Source of the DNA: Tenrec ecaudatus
Taxonomy: Eukaryota > Chordata > Mammalia > Afrosoricida > Tenrecidae
DNA length: 64,000 nt
Direction of reading: 5' to 3'
Assembly (NCBI RefSeq): GCF_050624435.1
Contig: NC_134542.1
Location: forward strand, 8,490,497-8,554,496
Positions within the stretch are counted from its first letter, which is position 1. Each line of letters begins with the position of its first letter. Shown one piece after another: positions 32,580-44,889 of the stretch. Under the pieces are notes generated by a model, which was given only the letters and a program-made list of their open reading frames with translations, ran no database searches and was not told the DNA's origin. A program made the translations under genes and the position numbers.

Positions 32580-33362
32580 CATATTGAATGAAGAGGGAAG
32601 TGCAGAGTGGAGACCCAAGGCCCAAGTGTCGGCCACTGGAGATCCCCTCATAGAGGGGTTTAGGAGAGGAGATAGGTCAGACAGGGTGCGAGGTAGTACC
32701 GATGAAGAACACAGCTTTCCCCCAGATCCTGAATGCTTCCTCCCCCAACTACCATGATCCGAATTCTACCTTGCAGGGCTGGATAGGGCAGAGGTTGTAC
32801 ACTGGTACATATGAGGGCTAGAGGCACAGGGAATCCAGGGTGGATGATACCTTCAGGACCAAGGGTGTGAGGGGCGATGCTGGGAGAGTGGAGGGTGAGT
32901 GGATTGGAAAGGGGGAACTGATTACAAGGATCCACATGTGACCTCCTCCCTGGGAGAGGGACGGCAGGGAAGGGGGGGAAGGGAGACTCCGGATAGGGCA
33001 AGATATGACAAAATAACGATGTATAAATTACCAAGGGCACATGAGGGAGGGGGGAGCGGGGAGGGAGGGGAAAAAAAAAGAGGACCTGATGCAAAGGGCT
33101 TAAGTGGAGAGCAAATGCTTTGAGAATGATTGGGGCAGGGAATGTATGGATGTGCTTTATACAATTGATGTATGTATATGTATGGATTGTGATAAGAGTT
33201 GTATGAGTCCCTAATAAAATGTCAACAAAAGAAAAGAAAAGGAAAAAAAAAGAAAATGATTAGGGCAAAGAATGTACAGATGTGCTTTATACAATTGATG
33301 TATGTATATGTATGGATTGTGATAAGAGTTGTATTAGCCCCTAATAAAATGTTTTTTAAAAA
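32065..33362 (+). mobile_element. L1-type insertion inside an AfroSINE, with internally repeated units
   Basis: Bounded by a perfect 17-bp target duplication and ending AATAAAATG plus an A-rich tail, so it entered by target-primed reverse transcription. Its 5' 'gtggtgaagaaagctgatggtgccc' unit is present twice (32066 and 32319). Its 3' end 'gtgctttatacaattgatgtatg' through the AATAAA is present twice (about 33150-33222 and 33270-33350). It also contains a (TA)n run. No open reading frame of L1 ORF1/ORF2 type is seen. Confidence 0.85.
32518..32575. repeat. (TA)n microsatellite
   Basis: About 29 TA dinucleotides inside the L1-type insertion. Confidence 0.97.
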
Positions 33363-33455
33363 AAAGAGCTACAGTCTCAGAAATGCCCATCAGGCAGTCC
33401 GACAGGGTGACCACGAGTCGACATCCACTTGATGGCAGTGGGAGTTTGAGGATCT
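33363..33455 (+). mobile_element. AfroSINE, forward, right part of a split copy
   Basis: Resumes with the duplicated AAAGAGCTACAGTCTCA and runs to the tail 'ccacgagtcgacatccacttg' then 'atggcagtggga'. It completes the copy begun at 31945. Confidence 0.88.
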
Positions 33456-34116
33456 CCCAGCTCTTGGATCGATCAAAGCTCAGAGACCTGAAGTTCAGTC
33501 CTCATGCTCTGGGGCAGCCGAGCAGACTCCCTAACAGGGGCCCTGGAAGTCTCCTATTCAGAGCCAGCCTTAAAGATACAAGAGTAAAGGGTTGTGGGAA
33601 TGCTGTGTGCAGTGTGTGTGCACTTGAAAAGTGATCAGCTGGTGGGGAAACATTTGTCCAAATACATAATCGAGGTGCGATGTGCTGGGGTGTTCAGACG
33701 AAGGAAACAAACACATCGCTCCCCGAGGGACAGGTTAGATCATGCAGAGACCAGCACAGGTCGCCCAGAAAGCCCCATCAGCTTCCAAAAATGAGACCAA
33801 GAAAGAGGAAGCTTAGAACGGTGTTGAGTCAGAGAGGAGGACGGGTTTCCAAAGAGCCCAAAAGAGACCACATGTGAGGAATCCAGGGAAAATCTCCCTG
33901 AAAACTGCAGACAGGAGTGATTATCGAGGAGGGCGGAGAGCTCTCCTCTTGGCTGTTAGTGGACAAGGATGCCCGTGAAGAAGAACAGGGTTGGCGACCT
34001 GCTGGTCAGAGGTTTCCTGTCCTGTGTCCTTCTAAGTCGAGCTGATGCCAGGGTGCTTCTGACTGTCTCCTGACTCCACATGCCCCGCCAAGCAGACCTC
34101 GGGGGTTTGGGCATCA

Positions 34117-34596
<480 letters not shown>

Positions 34597-35057
34597 TTAA
34601 AAAAACAAACAGCTCATTTTTGGAATGTAATTTCATCTCACTTATATTAATGATGGGAAGGAGTTATTTTGTAGCAAAAGGTTGGGTTTCCAGTTTAAAG
34701 ACGGGTCGCCCTGTGAGAATCTGGCCATGATATTTTAGGACCAGTCTTAGTGGGCGGTGAGTGGCCATTCTGCTGACTGGACAAACGCTGCCCTTCTCCC
34801 AGGACTAATGGGCACAAAGTCTCCAGGAAGGCAGGACCAGCCCCTCCCTGCTGTGAATGTGGCTCTCGAACAATCAGCCTCATCGGACAAGGAGAGAACT
34901 TGTCACGCGTCATTCCTGCAAGGTTCATTGCTAGCATGTGCCCAACCGCCAGCACTCTGAAAATGTACAACAGCTAAGGACACGGAGGCCAGTGGAGGAG
35001 GAGTCTGCAAGGGGATAGCAAGCACCTGCTCCCCAAATAACAAGACACCAATTTCCT

Positions 35058-35190
35058 GTGCGTTTGGATGGCGTCGCGGTTCTGCATTGGGCTGCTGATG
35101 GCAAGGTGAGCAGTTTGAAACCACAAGCTGGCTCCACAGAAGAAAGACAAAGTGTCCTATTCCCATAAAGAGCTACGGTTTCATCAGTGC
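35058..35190 (+). mobile_element. AfroSINE, forward, truncated by a later repeat
   Basis: 'tgcgtttggatggcgtcgcgg' head, 'gcagtttgaaaccacaagc' box, and body to 'gagctacggtttcatcag'. A matching 3' piece ('gtcactatgagtcagcatcac') is found at 36420-36490, so the L1-type material at 35200-36400 probably split it. Confidence 0.7.
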
Positions 35191-35199
35191 TGTACTGCA

Positions 35200-35400
35200 C
35201 CCTGACTTACTCGTGTCCACCCCAAGATCCTTCTGTAAGGGAATGTCCAATCGCCTACAGATGGGCTTTGAGTCTCCACTCCACTGTCCCCCTCATTCAC
35301 AATGATATGATTTTTCTGTTCTGCGTCTTTGATGCCTGACACCTGATCCCATCGACACCTCATGATCACACAGGGTGCCACGCCCTGGCCACAAAGTCTA
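35200..35400 (-). mobile_element. L1-type 3' UTR fragment, reverse
   Basis: Plus-strand text 'cttctgtaagggaatgtccaat' and 'gcctgacacctgatcccatcg' is the reversed middle of the L1-type 3' unit. The next unit (35860-36400) is forward, so the pair may reflect 5' inversion during one insertion. Confidence 0.7.
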
Positions 35401-35859
35401 TTTTTGCACTCCCTCAGAACTTTGTTTCTCCGCTCCCCTTGCTGCTCTGTTGCACGCCCTTAGTGTTTTGTCTCAGTGTGGTGGGGTCAGATTGGGCACA
35501 ATTCCTGCACTGTGTCTACAGTGTTGCCACCCGTAGCACAATTGGTCAGCAGCAGACTTCATGCCTCGTGGTGGGGCCAACCCTATTGTCCTCTCTGTGA
35601 TTGACTGCTCTGAGCAGAAATATCATCCTCAGGACTTGGTGGGCCAGGATGTGTTCCACTCTCTCTCCCTCTCCCTTAGTTTGCTCCTGTGTGCTCTGAT
35701 CAGCCATGTACCTCTCCCGGAGCTATAGCTTCAGTGCTGTCCACTGAAGTGAATTCTTCTGGGGAGAGGGGGCAGGTCCATGTAGTTGGGATTGGGGCTG
35801 GCCCCTCAGACCTCTCTATTGGTTCCCTGCTTCGTGATGGTATGTTGCATTCACATCTT

Positions 35860-36400
35860 GAAGCACCGATTGAAGTCTCAACTTTCCTTTAGTTCTTTAA
35901 TATTTCCTCCCACCCACCCACCCACTATCATGACCCCATTTTTAACTTACAAATCTGGCTAGGCCAGAGTATGTAAATGGGTAGAGATAAGTGCCAGAAA
36001 CTAGGGAATCCAGGACAGATAAACCCTTCAGGGCCAATATAGAGAACACCATACCAGAAAGGTAAGGGTATGGTGTGGAGAAAAAGGGGGAACCGATCAC
36101 AATTATCTACTTATAACCCTCTCCCAAGGGAATGGACAAAAGAAAAGTGGGCAAAGTGTAAGACATGAAAAAAAATTAATTATCAAGGGTTCCTGAGGGA
36201 GGAAGGGTGGGGGAGGGAGGGGGAAAATGAAAAGCTGATACCAAGGGCTCAAGTAGAAAGAAAATGTTTTGAAAATGATCATGGCAACAAATGTACAAAT
36301 GTGACACCATGGATAGATTGTGATAAGTCATATGAGCCCCCAATAAAATGATTAATAAAGTAAATAAATACATAAACAAATAAATGTAAATCAGTTCAAA
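35860..36400 (+). mobile_element. L1-type 3' end, forward
   Basis: 'actatcatgaccccatttttaac', 'gaatccaggacagataaaccc', G-rich tract, then CCCCCAATAAAATGATTAATAAAG. Adjacent to the reversed fragment above. Confidence 0.8.
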
Positions 36401-36904
36401 ACACAAAAATGAAAAGACACCCAGAGGGACAGACAGTTCTCCCCTGTGTGTCACTATGAGTCAGCATCACCTCAGTGAGTGCATTGGATGTTCTCAGATC
36501 TAAATATTTTAAAGTGGTGTTTACTAAAATGATGTCTGGGACATTTCTCTCGTGTATGATTTAATTTCTAGTTTATCCTTCATTGTGTGAATTCCCAAGA
36601 GACGTGACATCTGTATGGCGCACGCGTGTGTCAGACCCAGCCTGTGTCCTCCTCTAGGCCACTCCCTGGGGCCCTGACTGAGACCAGTGCGGGGCATGGA
36701 AGACGGTTCCTGCAGCGAGAAGAAGCAGGAACGGAGCTGAGGATGTCAGCCTTTTACCTGATGGGAATATTCAGAGAAATAATAGAAACATCACCCCCGC
36801 TCATTGGTGGCTCCTCAGTCAGCTAGATGTGTTCTGAAGTTTGGAGCTGGACTAGGAAAGGGTGATGTTGCTTAGGCTGGTTTGGGTTTAGAAATGGCAC
36901 TTAC

Positions 36905-37064
36905 TGTAAATAATTTACTGGTGATGACGCCATGGTCTTGGAGTACCTTGAAGAATGGATATACCTTGCTTATTGCATGCGAGATCTCCACCTTGTGATT
37001 TTTGTAGTGACTAAATAGAGCCGTGTAGAGCAATCTTTCTACGCTCTGGTCTTCCATGGACACC
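36905..37064 (-). CDS. Gene 2 HSR exon 1 (SP100-like)
   Basis: Acceptor TTTCCCCCCCAG, donor TTTACA|GTAAGT. It encodes [19 protein letters not shown] and [20 protein letters not shown], then ITSKLF, the first half of the HSR/Sp100 domain. A Met codon at 37057-37055 lies 7 nt into the exon with G at +4. In SP100 this exon normally continues an upstream frame, so that Met may not be the start. The exon ends in phase 0, matching HSR exon 2. The upstream exon and promoter were not found. Confidence 0.87.
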
Positions 37065-37481
37065 CTGGGGGGGAAAGCATATAAAAATGGTCTTGGAGGT
37101 TCCCAGTTACTTGTAGAGGCTGTAAGATTTTATCCATGAAGGTAGTCTGTGAAGAGTCAACATGTATAACATTCAGTGGTCCTTGCCAGTAACTAGGATA
37201 AATGAAATGAAAATAGTAATCGAAGATATAACAGAAGAGATCATAAAGGTATCAAAAGACTATACAGAGGACTAAAAATGTTTAGCCTGTCCCAAGACAA
37301 AGCATTGTAAAAATATCTTCATCAGAACATATCTGGAAAATTCCATTAATTCCCAAAGCATTGGTTCTTATAAAATTGAAATGGAATCAACAGGTCGTCC
37401 ACAATGAAATGAAAGCACTGGAGTATGAATAGAATTTGCCTTGATAATGAACGCCCTCATTATGGAGGGAAAGTAAACCAG

Positions 37482-37971
37482 TGTGGCAGTTACATAATCT
37501 TCTGTCAACTTGCACAGTGGTGGAGTCTAGCCTGTCAAGCAAGTCGCAGCTTGACGAACTCATTTGGAAGCCCAGAGCAGATAAATAGCTCACTGAATGG
37601 CAGACACACTCTGCTTCATCTTCCTGCTGGCAAGACACATGGAGCTACACTAGAGCCCTGGAGCTGGAGAAGCCACGTGCAGACCCCTGACAGTGCTGAG
37701 ATGCTTCCACTGCCACTGGATCTACAATACTCTCTACCCACTGGCCTGTGATCTTTCTGCATTTGATGTCATCTCATGTAATTCATGAATCTGAAGAGGA
37801 ATTTAAAGATTGGTATCAGACCTATGGGCTAATATAGGACTTTTGAACTTGATCCGGACTGGGCTGGGATGCTTTCTTAGTGTTCATTTACTCTTTATAT
37901 AAAACTCTTTTTTTTTTTTTAATACACGAGCGTCTATGAATCTGTTTCTCTAGTTTACCCAGACTAACACA
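37482..37971 (+). mobile_element. ERVL-like solo LTR (family A), forward
   Basis: TGTGGCAGTTACATAATC start, 'ccactggcctgtgatc' core, and 'tctagtttacccagactaacaca' end; about 490 bp with TG...CA ends. Flanks ACCAG and TTCAG do not make a convincing duplication. It sits just 5' of gene 2's first recognised exon. Confidence 0.85.
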
Positions 37972-38224
37972 TTCAGTAAATAAACAATAAGATGTCACCT
38001 CTCTGACCTTTCATGTTCAAAGAAGCAACACCATCCAGTATCATAAAACCAGTTCATAAATGACGGGATTTGGTTTAATAATAATAGTAATTTTCTAAGG
38101 TAGAAATGGAATAATTCACAATAATTATCCATTGTTTTTCTCCCCGAGGTAGCTTGTTCCGCTTTGTGTTTATATAAATCTGTGCTGTTCAGAAAGCAGA
38201 TTGACGCAGCTTAAAAACAAACAA

Positions 38225-38435
38225 ACAAAAATGCATTGTCATGCAGTCAATTGTGACTCATAGCAACCCTTTAGGACAGTAGAACTACCCCTGTTGAGTT
38301 TCCGAAACCATAACTCTCTATGGGTGTATAAAGTTTTATCTTTCTTCCATGAAGCACCAGGTGGATTTGAACTGCTGACCTGGAAGTTAGCAGGCCAACT
38401 CATCACCCAATAAGGCACAGTGGTCCTCAGTGCAT
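38225..38435 (-). mobile_element. AfroSINE, reverse
   Basis: Plus-strand 'attgtgactcatagcaaccc' tail, 'agaactacccctgttgagtt' block, and 'gatttgaactgctgacctgg' box; the head is at 'aaggcacagtggtcctc'. Confidence 0.85.
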
Positions 38436-38439
38436 ATGT

Positions 38440-38725
38440 TGTCATTGTTGTTGTTGCTAGGTGCTGCCGAGTCAGTTCTGGCTCATAACGACTCTCTGGA
38501 CAGCAGAAGGAAGCAGTGCCCAGTCCTGAGCCGTCCTCATAACCGTCCTTCTGTCTGAGCCCTTGTTGCAGTCACCGTGTCAATCCTTCGTGTGCAGAGC
38601 CTGCTCTTCTCCACCGCCCCTCCACCTTACCAAGCACCATGGCCTTCTCCAGGGACTGCTCTCTCCCGACGACATGGCAGAGTACATGAGACAAAGTCTC
38701 AGCATCCTTGCAAACATATAGGCAG
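38440..38725 (-). mobile_element. RTE-type 3' end, reverse
   Basis: 'ttgttgttgttgctaggtgc' (reversed ACA-rich tail) followed by 'tgccgagtcagttctggctca' and 'accaagcaccatggccttctcc'. This is the non-LTR RTE clade (BovB/RTE1) known from Afrotheria. Confidence 0.8.
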
Positions 38726-38749
38726 GTTAAAATTTAACATCTTATCATT

Positions 38750-39560
38750 TATTTTTACTTTGGTCCATAACATTTAAAAATTTTACTTTTAACAGTTTCA
38801 CTGACATACAATTGACATATCATACACTTAATCAGTTTAATTACATTCCTAAGAGTTGTGCAAACATCACCCATTTCAATCCCAGGATATTTCTTCTTCC
38901 TTGTACTCCGTTGTTAACTCTCCATTTCCCCACAACTTCCCTACCATGTCCCATTGAAACTATTAATCCAGTTGTTGTCTCCGTGGTTTACCTAAGCTGG
39001 GGTTCATATACAGAAAACCAAACCAAATCAAAACAAAATACAAACAAATGGCCCCACAGTGACACAATGAAACAGGAAAACCTCAATCAAAACCAAAGCC
39101 TAAAATATGACAATCTGGAACAATTATATAATGCATCCAGAGGGAGATCAAATGAACAAGCATCACACTGTGACCAAACTGGAGTTGCATTGATCGACCC
39201 AATAATGTTCTCTGTCGGATGACGAGGCCTTTCCACTCCCGCTCCATCCTCCCAGAGGGGAGACACCCACGGTTTCTTTCCTCGTCTTCATCCGCAGCCT
39301 TCTGCAACCCGGCGCTTGGAATGTAAACTCTAATACAATTCCCTCCTGAGACTGACAATTGTTGGATCACATAGGCTGATGTGCTTTTTGCTTAGCTGAT
39401 AATCCCTTAGCTGATGCTTCAATGGTTGCTTGTTTTAAGACGAGCCTTTAAGACTCCAGGTGCTCTTCGGATAGCCGGGCACCGCCTGCTTTCTTCACCA
39501 CATTGTGATAGAACACTTATACCTTCAGTCATCACTTAAAGGAGGCACTCTGGCCTATTT
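38750..39560 (-). mobile_element. L1 3' region, reverse
   Basis: 'ttcactgacatacaattgacatatc', 'tgcaaacatcacccatttcaatccc' and 'ggtgctcttcggatagccgggcacc' are recurrent in afrotherian L1 ends. The last block is the reverse of the 'ggtgcccggctatc' unit found in the forward copies. Confidence 0.7.
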
Positions 39561-39704
39561 TTAATTTGCTCTAGTTTTCTGGTTTCTTTTGCATTGAGGG
39601 TTTGTTTGCTTACTTTAGTTGTTGTTGAGGGATGGTTTGTATGATTTTCTTGATATGAAATCCAGGGCAGGTGAGTCTGGAAAGACAGTAACTAGACTAA
39701 TAGT

Positions 39705-39905
39705 GTCTTAGGGTTATGGCTCACCGTATCACGTTGATGCTGACCGATTAGTGACCCGATAGGACAGCCTAGACCTGCCCTGTGCACTTCCAAGACTGTA
39801 ACTGTTCACAGGACTAGAAAGCCCCGTCTTTGTCTCAAGGAGCTCCTGGTGACTTCCAACGGCAGACCACAGCCTTTCGTGTAACCACTCGGCCATCAAG
39901 ACGGA
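39705..39905 (-). mobile_element. AfroSINE, reverse
   Basis: 'tgctgaccgattagtgaccc' tail, 'ctagaaagccccgtctttgtc' body, and 'gtaaccactcggcc' head. Confidence 0.8.
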
Positions 39906-39984
39906 AGGAGAATTGATGTATTTAGATTGTGCTGCTGGAAGAGAACATTGAAAGTACCATAGACTGCTAAATGGACAAATGGAT

Positions 39985-40348
39985 TTGTCTTAGATTAGAA
40001 GAAGTGCAGCCAGAGTGCTCCTTAGAGGCAAGGATGGGCAAGACTTTGTCTTACATACTGTGGACATGTTGTCAGGAGAGACCAGTCCCTGGAGAAGGGC
40101 ATCCTGTTCATGAAGTGGAGAGGCTGGACAATGAGGAAGGCCCACAAGGAGATGGACTGACAGTAGCTCCAACAATGGGCTCAGACATCAGAACCACTCT
40201 GAGGGTGGTGCAGGCCCTCAGTCTGTTGTGCACAACAGGTGACTCTTCAGTCTGTTGTGCACAACGTCTGTATGGGTCAGAGTCAACTGGACAGCACCTA
40301 ACAACAACAACAACATCAACAATAACATCAACAACAACAACAACAGGG
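39985..40348 (+). mobile_element. RTE-type 3' end, forward, with (ACA)n tail
   Basis: Starts 'gattagaagaagtgcagcc', carries the coding-derived 'agtgctccttagaggcaagg' and 'catgttgtcaggagagacc', and ends 'gtatgggtcagagtcaactgg' then ACAACAACAACAACATCAAC repeats. An 18-nt segment CAGTCTGTTGTGCACAAC occurs twice (near 40219 and 40250). Short microsatellite tails are typical of RTE. Confidence 0.82.
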
Positions 40349-40539
40349 TAATGGCCAAGGAGACTGGGGAGAAATGGGAAACAAATAATACAAGAGTGGA
40401 GAAAATGTTCTAAAATAGAATGTGGGGATGAGTGAACACCTCTTTTAAATGCATTTACACCACTGAATGGTAGGGTATGTGAATCACGTGTCAATAAAAT
40501 TGTTAATGTAGATGAATAAATCTGAGCTCTGCTGTGGTG

Positions 40540-41400
40540 TCTTTCTTTTATACGCATCCTTTGTTGTTGGAGGCTGTTCAGCTCCTCTGTGGAAACACCG
40601 CTCAGTCCTGTGCTATCTTCACCATTGTTCTTACGTGTGAACCATCATGGCAGCCGCTGTGTCCGGCCATCTTGTCCAGAGTCTTCCGTTTCTTCCCTGT
40701 CCTTCTGCCTTACCAAACATGATGTCTGTCCAAGGACTGGTCTCCCCTGATATCATGTCCAAAGGACACAAAACAACATTCTGCCCCCTTAGCCTCCAAA
40801 GAGCATCCTGGCCGTACTTTTTCCAAGACAGATGTGTTTGTTCTTTTGGCAGTTTATGATATTTTCAATATTCTTCGCCAGAGCCGTAAGTCAAATGGTT
40901 CTTCAGTCTTCCTTATTCATTGTCCCAACTTTCTCGCACATATGAGGTAATGGCAATTCAACATCCTTGATTGTCAGACCTTTAAAGAGACCTTGTGCAG
41001 ATTTGGCCAATGCAATGCGTTGTTTGGTTTCTTGGCTGTTGCTCCCGTCACCATTGATTGTAGATCCATGAAAATGTAAATGTTGACAACTGTTATCTTT
41101 TCTGTTTAATCTTGATGTCACCAACTGGTTCAGTCATGAGAATTTTGGATTGCTTTACACTGAGTTGCTATCTGTAGTGAAGGTTGCAATTCTTGGTCTT
41201 CATCAGCAAATGCTTCATGTCCTCCTTACTTTCAAGATGTAAGGTCGCGTCATCTGCATATGTTGTTCTTGTTTGTCGACGTCATCAAGTCTGTTCCTGC
41301 CCATGGTGACCGGATGGACAAGGGAAGGAAGCACTACTTGGCCTGCGCCATCCTCACAACTGTTCCCCAAACACAGCAAATATCAGATAGTGAATAAGCC
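40540..41400 (-). mobile_element. RTE-type remnant, reverse (RT C-terminal part)
   Basis: Plus-strand 'ccaaggactggtctcccctg', 'gtactttttccaagacagatgtg', 'caatattcttcgccagagcc' and 'ttggtttcttggctgttgctcc' is the reversed 3' part of the RTE coding region. Stops are frequent, so nothing is encoded now. A second, partial 'gtcgacgtcatcaagtctgtt' start at about 41272 may be another copy. Confidence 0.78.
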
Positions 41401-41544
41401 TTCCTACAGACCTGATGTCAGCTCCTCTTTTTATAATCCAGCTTCGCTGACTGTTTGCTCAGCACACAGACTGAATGATTGGTGAGAGGCTACAACCCTG
41501 TCACACACCTTTCCTCATTTGATTTTTTTTCCAGTTAAAAAAGA

Positions 41545-42080
41545 TTTTTTGTTTGCATGGTTTTAAAAAAAATCATTTTATTGGAGGCTCATACAACCCT
41601 TATTACAATCTATCCATCCATCCATCCATTGTATGCCAAGCACATTTGTACATTTGTTGCCATCATCATTCTCAAAACATTTGCTTTCTACTTGAGCCCT
41701 TGGTATCAGCTCCTCATTTTTTCTCCTCCCTCCCCTTTCCCTCCTCCCTCATGAGCCCTTGATGATTTATAAATTATTATTATTTTGTTATCTCTTACAC
41801 TGTCCGGTGTCTCCCTTCACCCTCTTTTCTTTTCTCCATCCCCATGGAGGAGATTATATGTAGATTCTAATAATTGGTTCCCCCTCTCTACCCCACCTTC
41901 CTTCCACCACACACCCCCTCCCATATTGCCACTCTCACCCCTGGTCCTGAAGGGATCATCTGTCCTGGATTCCCTGAGTTTCCGGTTCCTATCTATACCC
42001 GTGTACATCCTCTGGTCTAGCTGGATTTGTAAGGTAGCCATTTGAAACCTTGCAGGGTTCCCTTATTCTGCATGAACATT
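41545..42080 (-). mobile_element. L1-type 3' end, reverse
   Basis: Plus-strand AATCATTTTATTGGAGGCTC (reversed AATAAA end), pyrimidine-rich 'cctccctcccctttccctcc', and 'aagggatcatctgtcctggattc'. Clear reverse copy of the unit at 3243-3759. Confidence 0.82.
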
Positions 42081-43170
42081 GCCTCTTGATCCATGTATGG
42101 GTGCGGCAGGCATGCAGAGAGTGTTCTAGAATGCCCAGTCTTCTGAGGGCTGTGCCCAGTTTGTAGCAAGCCGTCCCTTGTTCATCCACACTGCCATCAA
42201 GGCTCCTTGGATTGCAGCCCAGCGATACGGACTTCGGACTTCTGTCCCCGAACTGGGTGAGAATACATGTCTGTTGTTTGCATACACAGTTTGGGTAATT
42301 TGTTCCCGTGACCTTAAGACACTAGTACAATGTGGAAACGGTTTCATCTCCAGGAAGCTCCCCTCGGTTGCCTTTTCGTCGAGCCCTGCCTCCCCCTCGG
42401 AGGCAAACCCTGCTCCGTGTGGCGCACGGTGTGCTGGCGGTCGCTGTGCTTGGGTCTCACATAAACGGGTCAACATGCCATGTAGGCTTTTGTATCTGCC
42501 GTTTGCTCATGAGTCATGGCCTTGTGTGAGCGGTACTTGGTTCCGTCCCAGTGTTGTTGCATATTTCATTATATTGACTCTACAACAATTACTGATGCAT
42601 TCTCCTGTTGATGGACGTTTGGGTTGTTTCTAGCTTGAGGCTATTGTGAGTAAACCCATCGTTGTACAAGTGCTTCTAATGCACTTACTTTTCTTGGGTA
42701 AATTCCTAGATTCTTGGGTCCTTGTGAAATAGGTTTATCTTTAAAGAACTGGTCTAATTGCTTTTCAAAGACTATTAAAAAGTTTTTCTAATTTTAACCA
42801 TTTCTTTATGCATGATGTATCCAGTTTTAGTGTTCATTTGTATTTCTTTAAAGACTAATGGTTTTGATAATGGTACTGAGCATCTCTTTAAATTGTTTGT
42901 TAGCAGTTAAGTAATCTTTTTAAAAAATAAAATGTCTACTCAAATCTTTGGCCATTTATTTCATTGGCTATGTTTGCAAGTGATCTGTAGAAGTTTTTTA
43001 TATACATGTAGTGGGAATATTTTCTCCCAGCCTGTAGTTTATCTTCCATTTTCTTAACCATGTCCTTGTTGAAGAAAAGTTTTTCATCAAATCTAAGCTA
43101 AAATTTATTTTTCTTTAAGGTTAATGGCTTGTGTGTTCTGAGAAGTCTTTGCTTAACTGAAGGTCATACA
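42081..43170 (-). mobile_element. Old L1 3' region, reverse, and unresolved flank
   Basis: From about 42560 the text 'gatggacgtttgggttgtttc', 'gtactgagcatctctttaaattg' and 'tttctcccagcctgtagtttatc' is the reversed tail of old mammalian L1s. 42081-42560 is less certain. Confidence 0.65.
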
Positions 43171-44245
43171 AAAAATTTTTAAAACCATTTTATGTGGGTG
43201 CAGAGCATGGACTTATTTAATATGGCCCTTCTAACCATCGCCATCGTAATTACCCCCATGTTAGTGGGTTGGGACCATGAACATACAGCGTAGTAGACTC
43301 TGATAAGGGAGTTGTTCAGTTTTGCAATCCAGCTATGTTTGAAACAAACTGTCTCAGAAGAAGGAATGGAGGCTCTTCCTACTATCACGAAAGATCAGCG
43401 AGGCTTGGGGCCATCTTTCAGACACCGAGATCCCTGTGACTGAACTTCCCTTTCAGGAGACAGGAGGCTGCGACCCAGAGGTGGTGAACCAGCAGTGTCA
43501 GCACCAGCAGCGTTACCAAGAGCACGGGCAAAAGGGCAGGCTTCCCAGCCCACGGAGAAGAAGATGAGCGCTTCCAGGCAGGAGACGCCTTGCAGGGTGC
43601 TTCCAGCACTCAGTTTACTGACCCACGAAGTAAAAGCCTTTCAACCGAGGCTTATGGCAGAATCGTGTGCCCCGTGGACATTTATTGGCAGTGCAAAAAA
43701 GGCTTTGTCATTTAACCTAGTCAGGCAGATGCCAAGGGCCTTGTGATGGAGGGGCTGAGGGCCAGAGAGGTTTGTCTGCAAGCACAGCCGACAGGAATGG
43801 TTCTTGTGACCAGAGAACTGCTGTGTCTTGAGCAGCTCTGATCCTGAACTGTAAGCTATTAACCTTCTTCGTAAGCACGATCACTGTATTTTCTGCGTAG
43901 TGGCCGCACTGCAGTTTTGATCTAGCCGAGAGGCATGGAGGACCTGGATGGCTGGTGTCAGAGCTGGCAAAGAAGGACTGAAGAGGGAGGCAAGGCTGGC
44001 CTCCATCCCATAGAAATAGCCTTGGGCTGTTGCTGATGGTGATGCTCCTCCCCCTCTGTGATGTCAGAGGAGGCCAGACTGGCCCCATCTTTCTTATAGT
44101 GACATTCTCACAGTCTCACAGATCCCACTCCCCCCACTTCCAAAACCATTGTATCATTAGCTAATACAAATATCACATTGTTCCATAGTCCCACAGTTCA
44201 ATCACATCAAGCATTATTGTACAATTGCTACCACAATCAATTCCT
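43171..44245. other. No gene recognised
   Basis: No repeat or exon that I can identify. Open frames up to 123 codons occur on the minus strand without family resemblance. Confidence 0.4.
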
Positions 44246-44805
44246 TCCACAAGGAAGGAATGAGTCAACCAGGGCTCACTGTAGCACCAATGAAACACAC
44301 AACATTCCTCTGGCTCTTTGAGGCTTCCTCACCCCCCACTCTCATTACTCCAGGCCTGCCTTTCAGTTCTGGCTAGGCCAGAGCATGGACACTGGTACAG
44401 ATAGGAGCTCAGGACACGTGGAATCTAGGTCAGAAGACCCCTTTAGGAGCACAAATGGGAGTAGTAGCGATATCAGGAAGGTAGAGCAAATGTGGGGAGA
44501 GAAGGGGAGGAAGAGGGAACCAATCACTACTCCCCCCACCAACCAGGGGAATAAACAACAGAAATGTGGGTGAAGGGAGATAGCGGTCAATGTAAGATAT
44601 GAAAACAATAGTAATTTAAAATTTATCAAGGGGTCACAGAGTGGGGGAGGGAAAAAAGAGGAACTAATACCAAGGGCAGAAATAGAAAGTAAATGTTTAG
44701 AAAATGATGATGGCTGGCAGCATATGTACAAATATGTTTGATACAATTAATGTATGGAATGTTACAAGAGCTGTAAGTGCCCCCGATAAAATGATTTTAA
44801 AAAAA
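44246..44805 (+). mobile_element. L1-type 3' end, forward
   Basis: 'aagtcaaccagggctcactgtagc'-type opening, 'ggtagagcaaatgtggggagag', G-rich tract, and end CCCCCGATAAAATGATTTT, where AATAAA has mutated to GATAAA. Confidence 0.78.
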
Positions 44806-44889
44806 GAATTATTGTATCTATATTCCTAAGGGAGGGGGGGGATTAAATTCAAATGTCTCCTGAAAATAACACCTTAATAAGGAAAACAC

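Noticed and set aside
32401-32757. Tyr-Ile repeat 'proteins'
   Set aside because: Translation of the (TA)n microsatellite in an L1-type insertion.
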